A stretch of 64,000 nt of DNA, from NCBI RefSeq assembly GCF_025717515.1, contig NZ_JAJIRN010000008.1, positions 124,001-188,000 of the forward strand, in the 5' to 3' direction. The notes under the pieces were generated by a model. That model was not told where the DNA came from, made no database searches, and saw only the letters and a list, made by a program, of their open reading frames with translations. The position numbers and the translations under genes are program-made. Shown here one piece after another: positions 19,638-28,823 of the stretch. The first letter of the stretch is position 1. Each line of letters opens with the position of its first letter. Origin of the DNA: Roseateles oligotrophus (GTDB lineage Bacteria > Pseudomonadota > Gammaproteobacteria > Burkholderiales > Burkholderiaceae_C).

Positions 19638-21077
19638 TCAGTCATCTAACTTGGCCTCGGCCTTGCGTTCGATGGCGGTCTTGGAAACCATCACCGGCAA
19701 ACCCTTCAGATGATTCAAGGCCTGGTTCAATTGGAAGTCTTCGGCGCTGCCAAATTCGGGCAGTGGTTTGGGCGGCTCATTCTTTTTGGCGTATTCGGCC
19801 TCAAGCTTTTCGCGCGCTTCTTCTCGGGCCTTGTCGCGGGCTTCGTCCTTGACTTCTTCTTTGCCGTTGTTCAGATGCTTTTCCAGGTCGGCTTCACGGG
19901 TGCGCAAGGCGGCGAACACATTGCCTTCGGCGGTTTCGTCCAACAAGATGTCGGGCAGGATGCCGGTGGCCTGGATTGAGCGGCCGCTCGGTGTGTAGTA
20001 GCGCGCGGTAGTGATCTTCAGCGCTGTTTCCGGGCTGAGTTGGCGGACGGTTTGCACCGAGCCTTTGCCGAAGGTTTGCGCACCCATGATGGTGGCCCGT
20101 TTATGGTCTTGCAAGGCGCCGGCGACGATTTCGCTGGCCGAGGCCGAACCCTCGTTGACCAACACAATCATCGGAACTTTTTTCAAGGCGGCCGGCAAAT
20201 TGCGCAGCGGATCGCTGCCGCCGCGGCGCAGGTAATAGTCGGGGCTGGCTTTGAAGCTGGCTTTTGAGTCGGCGATTTGGCCGTTGGTGCTGACGACCTC
20301 TACTTCCTTGGTCAGGAAAGCAGAAGAAATCGCCACCGAGGCTTCGAGCAGGCCGCCCGGATCATTGCGCAGATCCAGCACCAAGCCCTTCAGATTGGGC
20401 TCTTGCTTGTAAAGCTCTTCAAGCTTCTTGGCGAAATCGTCGACGGTGCTGTCCTGGAACTGACTGACCCGCAACCAAGCGTAGCCTGGTTCGATGATCT
20501 TGCCGCGGACGCTGCGGTTGTGAATTTCCTCGCGCACGATGGTGACGGGGAAACTGCGGTTTTCGCTCTTGCGGTAGATGGTCAGTTGCACCTTGGTGCC
20601 CAGCTCACCGCGCATACGCTTGACGGCTTGGTCGATACCGAGGCCGCGGACCAAGGAATCGTCGATCTTGCTGATCAAATCGCCGCTTTTGAGTCCGGCG
20701 CGAAAGGCCGGCGAGCCCTCGATCGGCGAGACAACCTTGACCAAGCCGTCTTCCATGCCGATCTCGATGCCGACGCCGACGAATTTGCCGGTGGTGCCTT
20801 CGCGGAATTCCTTGAAGTTCTTTTTATCGAAAAACTGCGAGTGCGGATCAAGACCGGCCACCATGCCGGCAATCGCATCGTTGATCAGTTTTTTTTCGTC
20901 GATCGGTTCCACATAATCGGACTTGATCATCGCGAACACGGCGGCGAGTTGCTGTAACTCTTCGAGCGGCAGGGGTGATAGGTTGCTGCGTGCGTTGGCC
21001 TGCAATTGCATGGTCGTGAGCGCGCCGGCCACAACACCCAAGGCCAGCCAGCCTGCAACTTTGAATTTGGCACTCAT
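19638..21077 (-). CDS. ctpA: Carboxy-terminal processing protease (S41)
   Basis: 479 residues, exported by an N-terminal signal anchor (residues 6-26). A PDZ domain (about 95-180; LVKVVSPIEGSPAFRAGLKSG) precedes the S41 protease domain. The catalytic serine lies in NEGSASASEIVAGALQ and the general-base lysine in GAQTFGKGSVQ. The C-terminal 90 residues are highly charged (KEEVKDEARDKAREEAREK). The enzyme trims periplasmic or membrane proteins from their C-termini. An N-terminal YVEPIDEKKLINDAIAGM segment is typical of the CtpA/CtpB group. Confidence 0.92.
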   Translation of the reverse strand: MSAKFKVAGWLALGVVAGALTTMQLQANARSNLSPLPLEELQQLAAVFAMIKSDYVEPIDEKKLINDAIAGMVAGLDPHSQFFDKKNFKEFREGTTGKFVGVGIEIGMEDGLVKVVSPIEGSPAFRAGLKSGDLISKIDDSLVRGLGIDQAVKRMRGELGTKVQLTIYRKSENRSFPVTIVREEIHNRSVRGKIIEPGYAWLRVSQFQDSTVDDFAKKLEELYKQEPNLKGLVLDLRNDPGGLLEASVAISSAFLTKEVEVVSTNGQIADSKASFKASPDYYLRRGGSDPLRNLPAALKKVPMIVLVNEGSASASEIVAGALQDHKRATIMGAQTFGKGSVQTVRQLSPETALKITTARYYTPSGRSIQATGILPDILLDETAEGNVFAALRTREADLEKHLNNGKEEVKDEARDKAREEAREKLEAEYAKKNEPPKPLPEFGSAEDFQLNQALNHLKGLPVMVSKTAIERKAEAKLDD

Positions 21078-21313
21078 GATTTGAGTCCGTCCTATCCGTC
21101 TAGCGAAAATATCAAGAATCCTTGCGTATTTGTCCAGCCTTGAGTTGGCACAAATTTCGCTTTACAAGTATATGCGGCCACCGCTTGCAGCCACTTGGGA
21201 TACACCCCCGATTGGTGGCGCAAATCAGGGCTTTCAAGTGAATAAAGAGACGGAATCCGCGTATTTGCCGAGGCATGCCAGAAAGGCTGGGGTGGCCCGG
21301 GGCGCGGGCAGGC

Positions 21314-22444
21314 CTAATCGGTGCTTGATGCCTGCTTGGCAAAGGTCACCACATGGTCAACGTCGGCGCGTATGCCAATCCATTCGCCGACATGATGGTC
21401 ATGGTGTGAGGGTACATGGGCCATCAGGCGGTCGCCCGAACCCAGCCTCAGCGTGTAGAGAAAATCGGCGCCTCGAAACACCTTGCGTTCGATCTGTGCT
21501 TTAACCGGCGCCAAGTCGTCATGAATGATGTCATCGGCACGCAGCAGCACGTCGCACAGGCCGCCGGGGAAGGCGCTGGCCAGCGCGCAAGCCTCGGCAT
21601 CCATCAGTGAGCCCACCGGCGTCAAGACCACCGGACCTTGCTCGCCCTGCACGATGCGGCCGGGCGTGAATACGCTGTGCCCGATGAAGTCCGCCACAAA
21701 GCGGGTCGCCGGGCGGTGGTAAACGGAATAGGGTGCGTCCCATTGTTCGAGGCTGCCGCGGTTCATCACGCCGACCACGTCGCCGATCGCAAAGGCCTCG
21801 GCCTGGTCATGGGTGACGAAGAGCGCGGTGGTGCCGCTGGCCTTCAAGATCGCCCGCAGTTCTTGCGATAAATGCTCGCGCAAATCGACGTCGAGGCTGG
21901 AGAACGGTTCATCCAGCAAAAGCAGTCGTGGCGCCGGCGCCAAGGCGCGAGCCAGGGCTACGCGCTGCTGCTGCCCGCCTGAGAGTTGGTGCGGCGCGCG
22001 CTTGGCGGCATGGGCCAAGCCGACCAGATCCAGCATTTCATTGATGCGCGCTGTGCGAGTCGGGCGGCTCAGATGGCGCAGGCCAAAGCCAATGTTGTCG
22101 GCCACGCTGAGATGGGGGAACAAGGCGTAGTCCTGGAACACCATGCCGATGCGACGCTCTTCCGGGTTCAGATGCAGGCCTTGGTTGGCGTCGGCCAAAA
22201 GCTCTCCGGCAATGCTGATGCGGCCACTGTGCAAGCGCTCCAGACCGGCAATGCAGCGCAGGACCGATGTCTTGCCGCAACCCGAGGGACCTATCAGCAC
22301 ACCGATTTGACCTTTGGCCAAATTCAGACTCAAGGCCTCAACCGCACCGCGTCTGGGGCCGGCGGCGGCGCTCGCATGGGGCTGCAGATGAGGCTGAGCT
22401 GCACCGGGGTAGCGCAGCCCGATCTGGTCGAGGGCTAGAAACAT
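21314..22444 (-). CDS. fbpC: Ferric iron ABC transporter ATP-binding protein
   Basis: 376 residues. Walker A GPSGCGKTS, Q-loop VFQDYALFPHL, signature LSGGQQQRVALARAL, Walker B LLLLDEPFSSLD and switch His in FVTHDQAEA are all intact. A C-terminal TOBE-type regulatory region of about 130 residues places it in the Fe(III)/polyamine/sulfate group. The permease gene starts about 115 bp away on the other strand, so the two share a divergent promoter region, where iron control (Fur) would be expected. No substrate-binding protein gene is adjacent. An insertion between the first strand and Walker A is longer than usual. Confidence 0.88.
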   Translation of the reverse strand: MFLALDQIGLRYPGAAQPHLQPHASAAAGPRRGAVEALSLNLAKGQIGVLIGPSGCGKTSVLRCIAGLERLHSGRISIAGELLADANQGLHLNPEERRIGMVFQDYALFPHLSVADNIGFGLRHLSRPTRTARINEMLDLVGLAHAAKRAPHQLSGGQQQRVALARALAPAPRLLLLDEPFSSLDVDLREHLSQELRAILKASGTTALFVTHDQAEAFAIGDVVGVMNRGSLEQWDAPYSVYHRPATRFVADFIGHSVFTPGRIVQGEQGPVVLTPVGSLMDAEACALASAFPGGLCDVLLRADDIIHDDLAPVKAQIERKVFRGADFLYTLRLGSGDRLMAHVPSHHDHHVGEWIGIRADVDHVVTFAKQASSTD

Positions 22445-22559
22445 GGCCCGTATGATAGCGGGCCGCCGGTATTGGATAGAACGCGCCTCGTTCGCATTCG
22501 TCCTTGGCGCTGTTTCGTCCTTGTCGGCAAGCCTTCACTTCGTATCTCTCCTATTTTTC

Positions 22560-24167
22560 ATGTTGCGTCTGATCACCATTGTTTGCCTCATGTTGGCTGT
22601 CCCGGTGCTGGGCATCCTGGGGTCTTGGTTCGGTTTGGACGAGCAGGCTTGGGGCGTGTTGAGGCACCAGTTCGCGACTGTTTTGCCGGAATATGCGGCC
22701 TCATCTTTGATCCTTTCCTTTAGCGTGGCGATTGGTGTGGCCTTGTTGGGCGGGGCCACGGCCGCCGCTATCAGTCTGTTTGATTTCCCTGGGCGGGGCT
22801 GGTTCGAGTGGGCCTTGTTGCTGCCGATGGCAATGCCCGCCTATGTGGCTGCTTACGCCTACACCGATGCCTTGCAATACAGCGGCGCGCTGCAGACCTG
22901 GCTGCGCGCCGTGACCGGCGCTCAGGGGGCGCTCTGGTCCGATGTGCGCAGCCTGCCGGGGGCGGTGCTTTTGTTTGTGCTCTGTCTCTACCCCTATGTC
23001 TATTTGCTGACCCGCACGGCCTTGCAGGAACGCGGTGTCACGCTGATGGAAACTGCTCGCATCTTGGGGGCAGGCACCTGGCGCAGGGTTCGTGAGGTGG
23101 CACTGCCGCTGGCGCGTCCGGCCTTGGCGGCTGGCGTGGCGCTGGCCTTGATGGAAACTCTGGCCGATTACGGTGTCGGCGCCTACTTTGGTCTGAACAC
23201 CTTGACCACCGGCATCTACAAGGCCTGGTTGGTAATGAATGACCGCATGGCCGCCGCGCAGTTGGCCTCTTTTTTGTTGATTGCGGTGGCGGCCCTGCTA
23301 TGGGTAGAGCGCCGCGCGCAAGCTAGGCTGCGTTTCGCCAGCAGCCGATCCGGTGCGCAACATGCAGCCGAAGCCAGGCCCTTGCGGCTGTATGGCTGGT
23401 CGGCAGCGGGGGCGGTCTTGCTGTGCGGTCTGCCGGTGCTGCTGGGCTTTGCGCTGCCGGTGCTCGCCTTGCTGAAGCTGATGTACTTGGAAGCAAACTA
23501 TGGTGAGTTTGGTTTGCCCTTGGCGCGCTTTGTCCAATGGGCCTGGACCAGCCTTCAGTTGGCCGGAATCTCGGCGCTATTGGCGGTGGCACTGGCGCTG
23601 GTGCTGGCCTATGCGGCGCGGATTGCTGCCGGCGGACGCTTGCTGGGTGCCGCGACGCGCATTGTCTCGCTCGGTTACGCGGTGCCGGGCGCGGTCATCG
23701 CCGTGGGCATCTTGCTGCCCTTGGGTTGGTTGCAGGAGCATGCGCCGAATTTGGGCTTGACGGCGATTGTCACGGGCACCAGCACCGGCCTGATTTATGC
23801 CTATCTGGTGCGCTTCTCCGGTGTGGCGCTGCATTCGGTCGAGGCCGGCTATGCGCGGATCTCGCCGACGGTGGATGAAACCGCCCGGCTTCTTGGTGCA
23901 TCCAGGCGCCGACTGTTCATGAGTTTGCATGCGCCCTTGTTGGCGCGCTCGGCCCTGGCCGCCGCCTTGCTGGTGTTTGTCGATGTGATGAAGGAGTTGC
24001 CTGCCACCTTGGTGTTGCGGCCCTTCAACAGTGACACCTTGGCGGTGGTTGCTTATCAGTTGGCGCGAGACGAGCGTTTGGGCGAAGCGGCGTTGCCGTC
24101 CTTGGCCATCGTGCTGGTGGGCTTGGTGCCGGTGTTGATGCTGTCGAGGGCGATGCGTCAGCGGTAA
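22560..24167 (+). CDS. fbpB: Ferric iron ABC transporter permease, fused two-domain
   Basis: 535 residues from the ATG at 22,560 (MLRLITIVCLMLAVPVLG, first membrane helix); the frame is open further upstream into the fbpC start, but that part is not protein-like. About 12 membrane helices in two tandem permease domains, each with an EAA-type loop (TLMETARILGAGTWRRVREVALPLARPAL; the second near DETARLLGASRRRL). This is the FbpB/SfuB architecture for Fe(III) uptake. No clear ribosome site precedes the start. It is the last recognisable backbone gene before the island. Confidence 0.87.
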   Translation: MLRLITIVCLMLAVPVLGILGSWFGLDEQAWGVLRHQFATVLPEYAASSLILSFSVAIGVALLGGATAAAISLFDFPGRGWFEWALLLPMAMPAYVAAYAYTDALQYSGALQTWLRAVTGAQGALWSDVRSLPGAVLLFVLCLYPYVYLLTRTALQERGVTLMETARILGAGTWRRVREVALPLARPALAAGVALALMETLADYGVGAYFGLNTLTTGIYKAWLVMNDRMAAAQLASFLLIAVAALLWVERRAQARLRFASSRSGAQHAAEARPLRLYGWSAAGAVLLCGLPVLLGFALPVLALLKLMYLEANYGEFGLPLARFVQWAWTSLQLAGISALLAVALALVLAYAARIAAGGRLLGAATRIVSLGYAVPGAVIAVGILLPLGWLQEHAPNLGLTAIVTGTSTGLIYAYLVRFSGVALHSVEAGYARISPTVDETARLLGASRRRLFMSLHAPLLARSALAAALLVFVDVMKELPATLVLRPFNSDTLAVVAYQLARDERLGEAALPSLAIVLVGLVPVLMLSRAMRQR

Positions 24168-24274
24168 AAGTACTCGGTTTCGCCTTCGGACTCGGGCCGG
24201 TTCGCCCCATTGGGGGATGGTGCAAAAAGAGGCCAGCGTCGATGCTAGCGGCATATCACTGGAGACGGCAGGCA

Positions 24275-24529
24275 ATGCATCAGCAACCGAGTGCCGTCAC
24301 CGCAACGGAAAGCGCAATGGGGAACGTAAAAGCAAAAGCAATGGCAATAGCATCATCTGAGCCGAACGCGGCTCCAGGTCTTGCTGCGGCGGTTTGGGCC
24401 TTTCTAACCGCCAATCGTTCCGAACAAGTACAGGCCGCGTCGCTGGATGGATTGGAAGTGCAGGAGTCAACATGGGGAGAGTGGGAGGAGCTTTGCTCGA
24501 CCTTTGCGGAGTCCGCTACCGAGCGGTGA
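24275..24529 (+). CDS. Small hypothetical protein
   Basis: 84 residues, rich in Ala and Glu, from an ATG with a weak GGAG about 14 nt upstream. No domain is recognised; the C-terminal part (VQESTWGEWEELC) is acidic. It lies between the permease gene and the left island boundary, on backbone DNA. It may be a real small gene or chance coding. Confidence 0.35.
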   Translation: MHQQPSAVTATESAMGNVKAKAMAIASSEPNAAPGLAAAVWAFLTANRSEQVQAASLDGLEVQESTWGEWEELCSTFAESATER

Positions 24530-24596
24530 ACCAAAGCAATTGAGTAAGGGCGAAGGCGATGGCGAGTCGCTCGCCTAAGTAAGAATTGCCAGCCAC

Positions 24597-24674
24597 AAAG
24601 CAAAAAGCCACCCTAGGGTGGCTTTTCTTCTAAGTGCTTGTCACACCTAGATAATTTTGGTGGCGCTTCAGGGA
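24597..24674. repeat. Left outer attachment repeat (tRNA 3' end plus terminator)
   Basis: 78 bp nearly identical (one-base indel) to 62,704-62,782. It holds a terminator hairpin (gccaccctagggtggc followed by ttttcttct) and, at 24,658-24,674, the last 17 nt of the tRNA-Met gene (on the minus strand). Identity with the right copy stops right after cttcaggga. This marks the left border of the whole insertion. Confidence 0.85.
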
Positions 24675-24762
24675 CTAACCCCGAGCAAACCTATCCAGCA
24701 CAAAAACTTGTTGGTAATCAATGACTTGGAGTCGCTGCCGGGAATTCAGCGACTCAGGGAAA

Positions 24763-24784
24763 TGGACCCCGGGAGTGGACCCCC
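24763..24784 (+). repeat. Element A left arm-site repeats
   Basis: Two direct copies of tggacccc (24,763-24,770 and 24,776-24,784), period 13 bp, 90 bp inside the left boundary. The same motif with the same spacing occurs at the other end of element A, which fits arm-type integrase binding sites. A nine-base-pair hairpin (gagtcgctg/cagcgactc, 24,729-24,755) lies just outside. Confidence 0.45.
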
Positions 24785-24839
24785 AAGACCCAAGCCAAGC
24801 TACATTCTAATCGAGCTGTCCTGGGTAAGCCTATCACCG

Positions 24840-26690
24840 TCATGCTGCGAGGTTCCGTTGAGTCTGGAAGCCGCGCTTGTCGTGGAGCAGGCATGGTCTT
24901 CGGATCCGTTTCGCCATCTCCTCCGTGTATCGTGCCTTCTGCGGCGCCCAGCCCGACCGGAACTCCCCGCCGACCCTTTTTAGATGCTCTGTCACGATCG
25001 AGCCGGCCTTCGCCAGGCGCGCGTAGTCAATAGGCGCCTTGATGCTGCGTTCCAGCGCGTCTTTGAGTTTCAGGATCGGATAGTCGACGCCCAGCCGTGC
25101 TAGGTCGGCATGCGTATACACGGAGAGGTGCACGCTGCGAGCTTGTTCCTTGGTGATCTGGTTTGTGCGGACGGCATGGTCCATGGCCTCATGACCCGCA
25201 ATCTGCATCGCATGTGCCAAGGGCACGCCAGCGTCTTGCATCGCTGAGATGACCGTATGCCGGAACGAATGGAAGACCAGCATCGGATCGCTGAGGTCGA
25301 TGCTGTCCATGTACTTGCCAAAATGGGCGGACTGATTCTTCGACGGCTTTGACTTTGCCGTGGCCGTGGACCAATCGCGATGAGGAAACAGATAGATCGC
25401 CCCCAACTTGCGGACGTGTTCGACATAGTCCAGAAAGCCGGCACGGATCAGCCCGTCGGTGATGGGAAGACGCCGCACTGAGTTGGCGTTCTTGGCATCT
25501 TCCGGCGTGACGTCGATGTACCAGACATCGATTTCCTTCAAGTGACCGATGTCGGCAACTTTGGTTCTTACGAAATCTCCGAGTCGTAGCCCCAGGTGGA
25601 GACCCAGAAGCGGAGCGAAGAAGTAGTCCGGGTCACGATTGAAACCGAGGAATGTCGTAGGGTCGAAGATCCGTTTGATATGAGAGGTGGTGAAGGGCTG
25701 GTAGTGCACGGCGGCCTCCGAGGCCTGCTGCTTCCAGGTCTCGGCCTCGTCGGCCAGATCGCCAGCGATGTCCTCCTTTGTGGCTTTGGCGATCGTCCGT
25801 TGGTAGGTGAAGAAGTGGCTCATGTCGCTGAGCTTCTTCAGCATGGTGGTCGGCGCGGCCTTGCTCTGCTCGCCATCATTCAGCACTCGTTTGCCAGGAC
25901 GATCCGCCTGCTCTTCCAGAAAGGCGCTGACGTGGGAGCTGTCGATGGCATGAACCCATGGGTCTGGTCCCAACTCGGGGTAGTGGCGTTGAAGGAACTC
26001 TTCGAACTGATCGAGGATCCGATCCTTGTCGATCTGGGTTCGATCATTTTGCCTGTTCAACTTCTGGTAGCGAGCTATGTACTTGGCTCGAGCCGAGCTG
26101 AGCCGTGTGGGCTGCTTTGGCCAATCGAGGGGATCGCGGTGACCCCGGCGCTGCCTGTCGTCTTCGATTGCGCCCCGTGTTCCCTCCGTGGGTCGTGGGG
26201 ACGGCAATGCGCTTGCCTGGGCTTGGGGCAGGGGTTCGACGGAGATCGCCGATTCATGCAGCGAGATCGCCGGCAAGATTGACTGATGTTGCGGCGCAGC
26301 TGGAGGGGTCGTCCACGGTGCGTTCGCGATGCGCTGCGCGAGCGCCTGTTCGATCAGCGGGTGTGCTTTCAGGAAGGCCGACAGCCGACGCTGGTCGTCC
26401 TCGCCGGAGGCCTGCACGCCGCCAGGCAAGGTCCAGGTATTGATTGCGTGAGGGAGGTATTGGTTCACGACAGCAGTTCTTTCATCGATCGAAACACGCT
26501 CCAACAGCGCGTTCATGTATGAAGAAATACTACGTGCGACGGTCACGCTTTTCGTGCCGAGGGACCGTCTTAACTCCTGTTTAGTTTGGCCTTTTTCAGA
26601 TCGGGCCAACTTTGACGTGGCCAACAGGATGCGGATGAAGAAGACGCCAGAATTTTTCTGGTATAGACGTGCGGGTCGCCGGGTGCCCAT
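24840..26690 (-). CDS. Tyrosine recombinase/integrase of element A
   Basis: 616 residues. The N-terminus (PARLYQKNSGVFFIRIL) resembles the DUF6538 arm-binding region. A Gln/Pro-rich linker leads to a core-binding SAM-like domain (about 205-330) and the catalytic domain. The catalytic residues are visible: Arg in LGLRLGDFVRT (near 367), HxxR in HSFRHTVISAM (near 470), His in IAGHEAM, and Tyr in SVYTHADL (near 527). It joins and excises DNA at the tRNA-Met 3' end. It is unrelated in N-terminal type to the integrase of element B. The start at 26,690 lies next to the right-end TGGACC repeats, so the integrase may repress its own promoter. Confidence 0.88.
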   Translation of the reverse strand: MGTRRPARLYQKNSGVFFIRILLATSKLARSEKGQTKQELRRSLGTKSVTVARSISSYMNALLERVSIDERTAVVNQYLPHAINTWTLPGGVQASGEDDQRRLSAFLKAHPLIEQALAQRIANAPWTTPPAAPQHQSILPAISLHESAISVEPLPQAQASALPSPRPTEGTRGAIEDDRQRRGHRDPLDWPKQPTRLSSARAKYIARYQKLNRQNDRTQIDKDRILDQFEEFLQRHYPELGPDPWVHAIDSSHVSAFLEEQADRPGKRVLNDGEQSKAAPTTMLKKLSDMSHFFTYQRTIAKATKEDIAGDLADEAETWKQQASEAAVHYQPFTTSHIKRIFDPTTFLGFNRDPDYFFAPLLGLHLGLRLGDFVRTKVADIGHLKEIDVWYIDVTPEDAKNANSVRRLPITDGLIRAGFLDYVEHVRKLGAIYLFPHRDWSTATAKSKPSKNQSAHFGKYMDSIDLSDPMLVFHSFRHTVISAMQDAGVPLAHAMQIAGHEAMDHAVRTNQITKEQARSVHLSVYTHADLARLGVDYPILKLKDALERSIKAPIDYARLAKAGSIVTEHLKRVGGEFRSGWAPQKARYTEEMAKRIRRPCLLHDKRGFQTQRNLAA

Positions 26691-26697
26691 GATGATG

Positions 26698-26719
26698 TGG
26701 ACCTGCCATGTGGACCCCC
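26698..26719 (+). repeat. Element A right arm-site repeats
   Basis: tggacc at 26,698-26,703 and tggaccccc at 26,711-26,719, period 13 bp, matching the left-end pair of element A. It overlaps the region just upstream of the integrase start on the minus strand. Confidence 0.45.
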
Positions 26720-26730
26720 GGAAACGGAAA

Positions 26731-26761
26731 ACCCCTGGTAAATCATTGATCTACCAGGGGT
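26731..26761 (-). terminator. Terminator beside the middle tRNA fragment
   Basis: Ten-base-pair stem acccctggta/taccaggggt with an eleven-base loop, followed on the minus strand by TTTTCC. It lies 9 nt downstream of the tRNA 3' fragment at 26,770, as a tRNA terminator would, but its sequence differs from the terminator in the outer repeats. It therefore came from a different tRNA locus or from an element's own attP. Confidence 0.75.
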
Positions 26762-26769
26762 CTTGGTAT

Positions 26770-26819
<50 letters not shown>

Positions 26820-26934
26820 TTTTTAATGAATTCGTTTTTGCTGATTTGCGTTGATTTTATCTAGTAAAATCAACAACTTGAGGTGATTTGTGGTGAACTT
26901 CTTGTTGAGTGAAATTGATCCGAATGGATTGAAT

Positions 26935-26965
26935 TTGCCTACAGATTGCCTACAGATTGCCTACA
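26935..26965 (+). repeat. Element B left arm-site repeats
   Basis: Three direct copies of ttgcctaca at 26,935, 26,946 and 26,957, period 11 bp (one helical turn), ending 16 nt before the integrase start codon. Two copies with the same period occur near the right end at 62,667-62,686. They are probably arm-type integrase sites and may also serve autoregulation. Confidence 0.6.
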
Positions 26966-26981
26966 GGCAAAAGGAGCGGAT

Positions 26982-28439
26982 ATGGGCCAGGACAACAGCA
27001 GAGTTCGATTGACGGTGGGTAGAGTGGCGGCATTCGCGTGCCCAGAAGGCAAGTCCCAAGCGTTCCTTTGGGACACCGAGGCTCCATCGTTGATGCTTCG
27101 CGTTACCCCTACCGGCCGTAAAACCTATGCCTTCGAAGGCAGACTGAACGGCTCCACTTTGCGTGTCGGTATCGGAACGGCTACTGACTGGACTCTTGAC
27201 GCCGCCCGCAAGCGAGCGGTTGAATTGAAGCAACTGGTCGACAACGGGCAGGACCCACGCGAGTTGGAGCGGCAGAAAGTAGCTGCTGCCGTGGCGAGGA
27301 AGGTTGAAGAGGCCGCGCAGGTCGAAGCAGATCGGTTGGCTGATGTGACCGTCGGCGCAGTGTGGGAGATTTACGTTGCCGAGCGCCGCGAGCATTGGGG
27401 CGAGCGCCATTACGCCGACCATCTGAAGATGGCTAAAGCCGGAGGGGAATTGGCGAAGCGCGGCGTAAAATTGCTCAAGTCGGGCGAGCGACCCAGAACG
27501 TTGGCCGGCCCGGTCTTTTCCTTGTTGGGAACGCCATTGCGGGAATTGACGTCGACCCGCATTGAGGCATGGGCTACCGAACAGGCAAAGACTCGGCCGA
27601 CATACGCCCGCCTATGCTGGCGCTGCCTGAAGGTGTTTCTGAACTGGTGTGCCGAGCACGCCGAGTATTCTCAGTTGCTTTCGACGACCAACCCCGCTAA
27701 AACAAAAAAGGCCCGTGAAGCGTTGGGGAAGGCCGCTGTTAAAGATGATGCCTTGCAACGCGAGCAGTTGTCGGTTTGGTTTGCAGCAGTCTGCAACATT
27801 CAAAACCCGGTCATCGCAGCCTACCTGCAGACGCTGCTTTTGACCGGAGCCCGTCCTGGCGAAGTGCTGACGCTTCGCTGGGAAGATCTGAACACTCAGT
27901 GGAAGGGCATGACCATTCGAGACAAAGTGGAAGGCGAACGCGTGATTCCGCTGACACCCTATGTTGCTCATATTCTTGCCAAGCTACCACGGCGCAATGA
28001 GTGGGTTTTTTCCAGCACACGCGCTTTGAGCCTTGACCCTGCCAGCATAAAGCGCAGGCAGGCCAAGCATGTACGCAAGGGCTCCGTCGCCCCAACAGGT
28101 GTGCTTGTTCAGGCCAGTGTTTCAGGGCATCTGACCGATCCCAGCAGCGCTCATCGCTGCGTTTGTGCTGCTGTAGGTCTTGAAGGTTTAACGTTACATG
28201 GGTTGCGTCGCAGCTTCGCAAGCCTGACTGAGTGGCTGGAAATCCCATCGGGTGTGGTTGCGCAAATTCAGGGGCACAAGCCGAGTGCCACCGCCGAGAA
28301 GCACTACAAGCGGCGCCCACTCGATCTGCTGCGCGTCCATCATGAGCGCATTGAGGCGTGGGTTCTGGAACAAGCCGGTGTGAGCTTCAATGCATTGAAA
28401 ACCGAGGGTGGAACGCCCAAGTTGGTCAAAGCTGTTTGA
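26982..28439 (+). CDS. Tyrosine recombinase/integrase of element B (DUF4102 type)
   Basis: 485 residues from the ATG at 26,982, with AAGGAG 5 nt upstream; a TTG at 26,946 lies inside the arm repeats and is rejected. The N-terminal DUF4102 arm-binding domain (about 10-95; APSLMLRVTPTGRKTYAFEG) is followed by a SAM-like core-binding domain and the catalytic domain: Arg in TGARPGEVL (near 290), HxxR in HGLRRSFASL (near 405), His in IQGHKP and Tyr in EKHYKRRP (near 441). It lies next to its attachment site, as is usual for tRNA-directed islands, and reads into the element. Confidence 0.92.
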   Translation: MGQDNSRVRLTVGRVAAFACPEGKSQAFLWDTEAPSLMLRVTPTGRKTYAFEGRLNGSTLRVGIGTATDWTLDAARKRAVELKQLVDNGQDPRELERQKVAAAVARKVEEAAQVEADRLADVTVGAVWEIYVAERREHWGERHYADHLKMAKAGGELAKRGVKLLKSGERPRTLAGPVFSLLGTPLRELTSTRIEAWATEQAKTRPTYARLCWRCLKVFLNWCAEHAEYSQLLSTTNPAKTKKAREALGKAAVKDDALQREQLSVWFAAVCNIQNPVIAAYLQTLLLTGARPGEVLTLRWEDLNTQWKGMTIRDKVEGERVIPLTPYVAHILAKLPRRNEWVFSSTRALSLDPASIKRRQAKHVRKGSVAPTGVLVQASVSGHLTDPSSAHRCVCAAVGLEGLTLHGLRRSFASLTEWLEIPSGVVAQIQGHKPSATAEKHYKRRPLDLLRVHHERIEAWVLEQAGVSFNALKTEGGTPKLVKAV

Positions 28440-28823
28440 GGCGGCGACTATGCGCAAACTGGGCGTCGCGCATCGGACTGGGCTTTGACTGCAGTTCCAG
28501 TCAAATTGGCCACATAGTCCGATCCAAATCGGCCTAGCATTCCGATTCGTTTAGTCGGCCAAGTTCTCGGTCGTATAGATCTGTCGCACGGTTTTGGGTG
28601 ACTGCAATGCCCGGAGCGGTTGTGTTGGCGACGGTACTGATGCCTGCATTGCGGCGATAGCTGTTTCTTTGCAGGAACTGGCATAAATTCGGCACCTTGC
28701 GCCCCCAATCCGTCTTGCGCATGCAGCGCGTGGCGAATCGGAAGATTCTGCGCTGGTCCTACGAAGCCTAGTAAACGGCAAAAATGAGGAGTTCGCTCAA
28801 GTCCGAAGCAGGAAGGGTTAGCG
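28440..28823. other. Stretch with no supported gene
   Basis: 384 bp between the integrase stop and the convergent HNH gene. Frames on the minus strand are open here, but none has a good start signal or a recognisable domain. A few short direct repeats around cggac/ccgat near 28,470-28,550 are seen. It may be the remnant of a lost gene. Confidence 0.5.

Larger units (their letters stand above)
24658..26769. mobile_element. Element A: minimal integrase-bearing insertion at tRNA-Met
   Basis: About 2.1 kb bounded by two partial copies of the tRNA-Met 3' end (24,658 and 26,770). The only gene is a tyrosine integrase. Both ends carry a pair of TGGACC repeats with a 13-bp period. It is either a decayed island reduced to its integrase or a tiny autonomous integrating element. 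It lies directly against element B in tandem. Confidence 0.65.
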
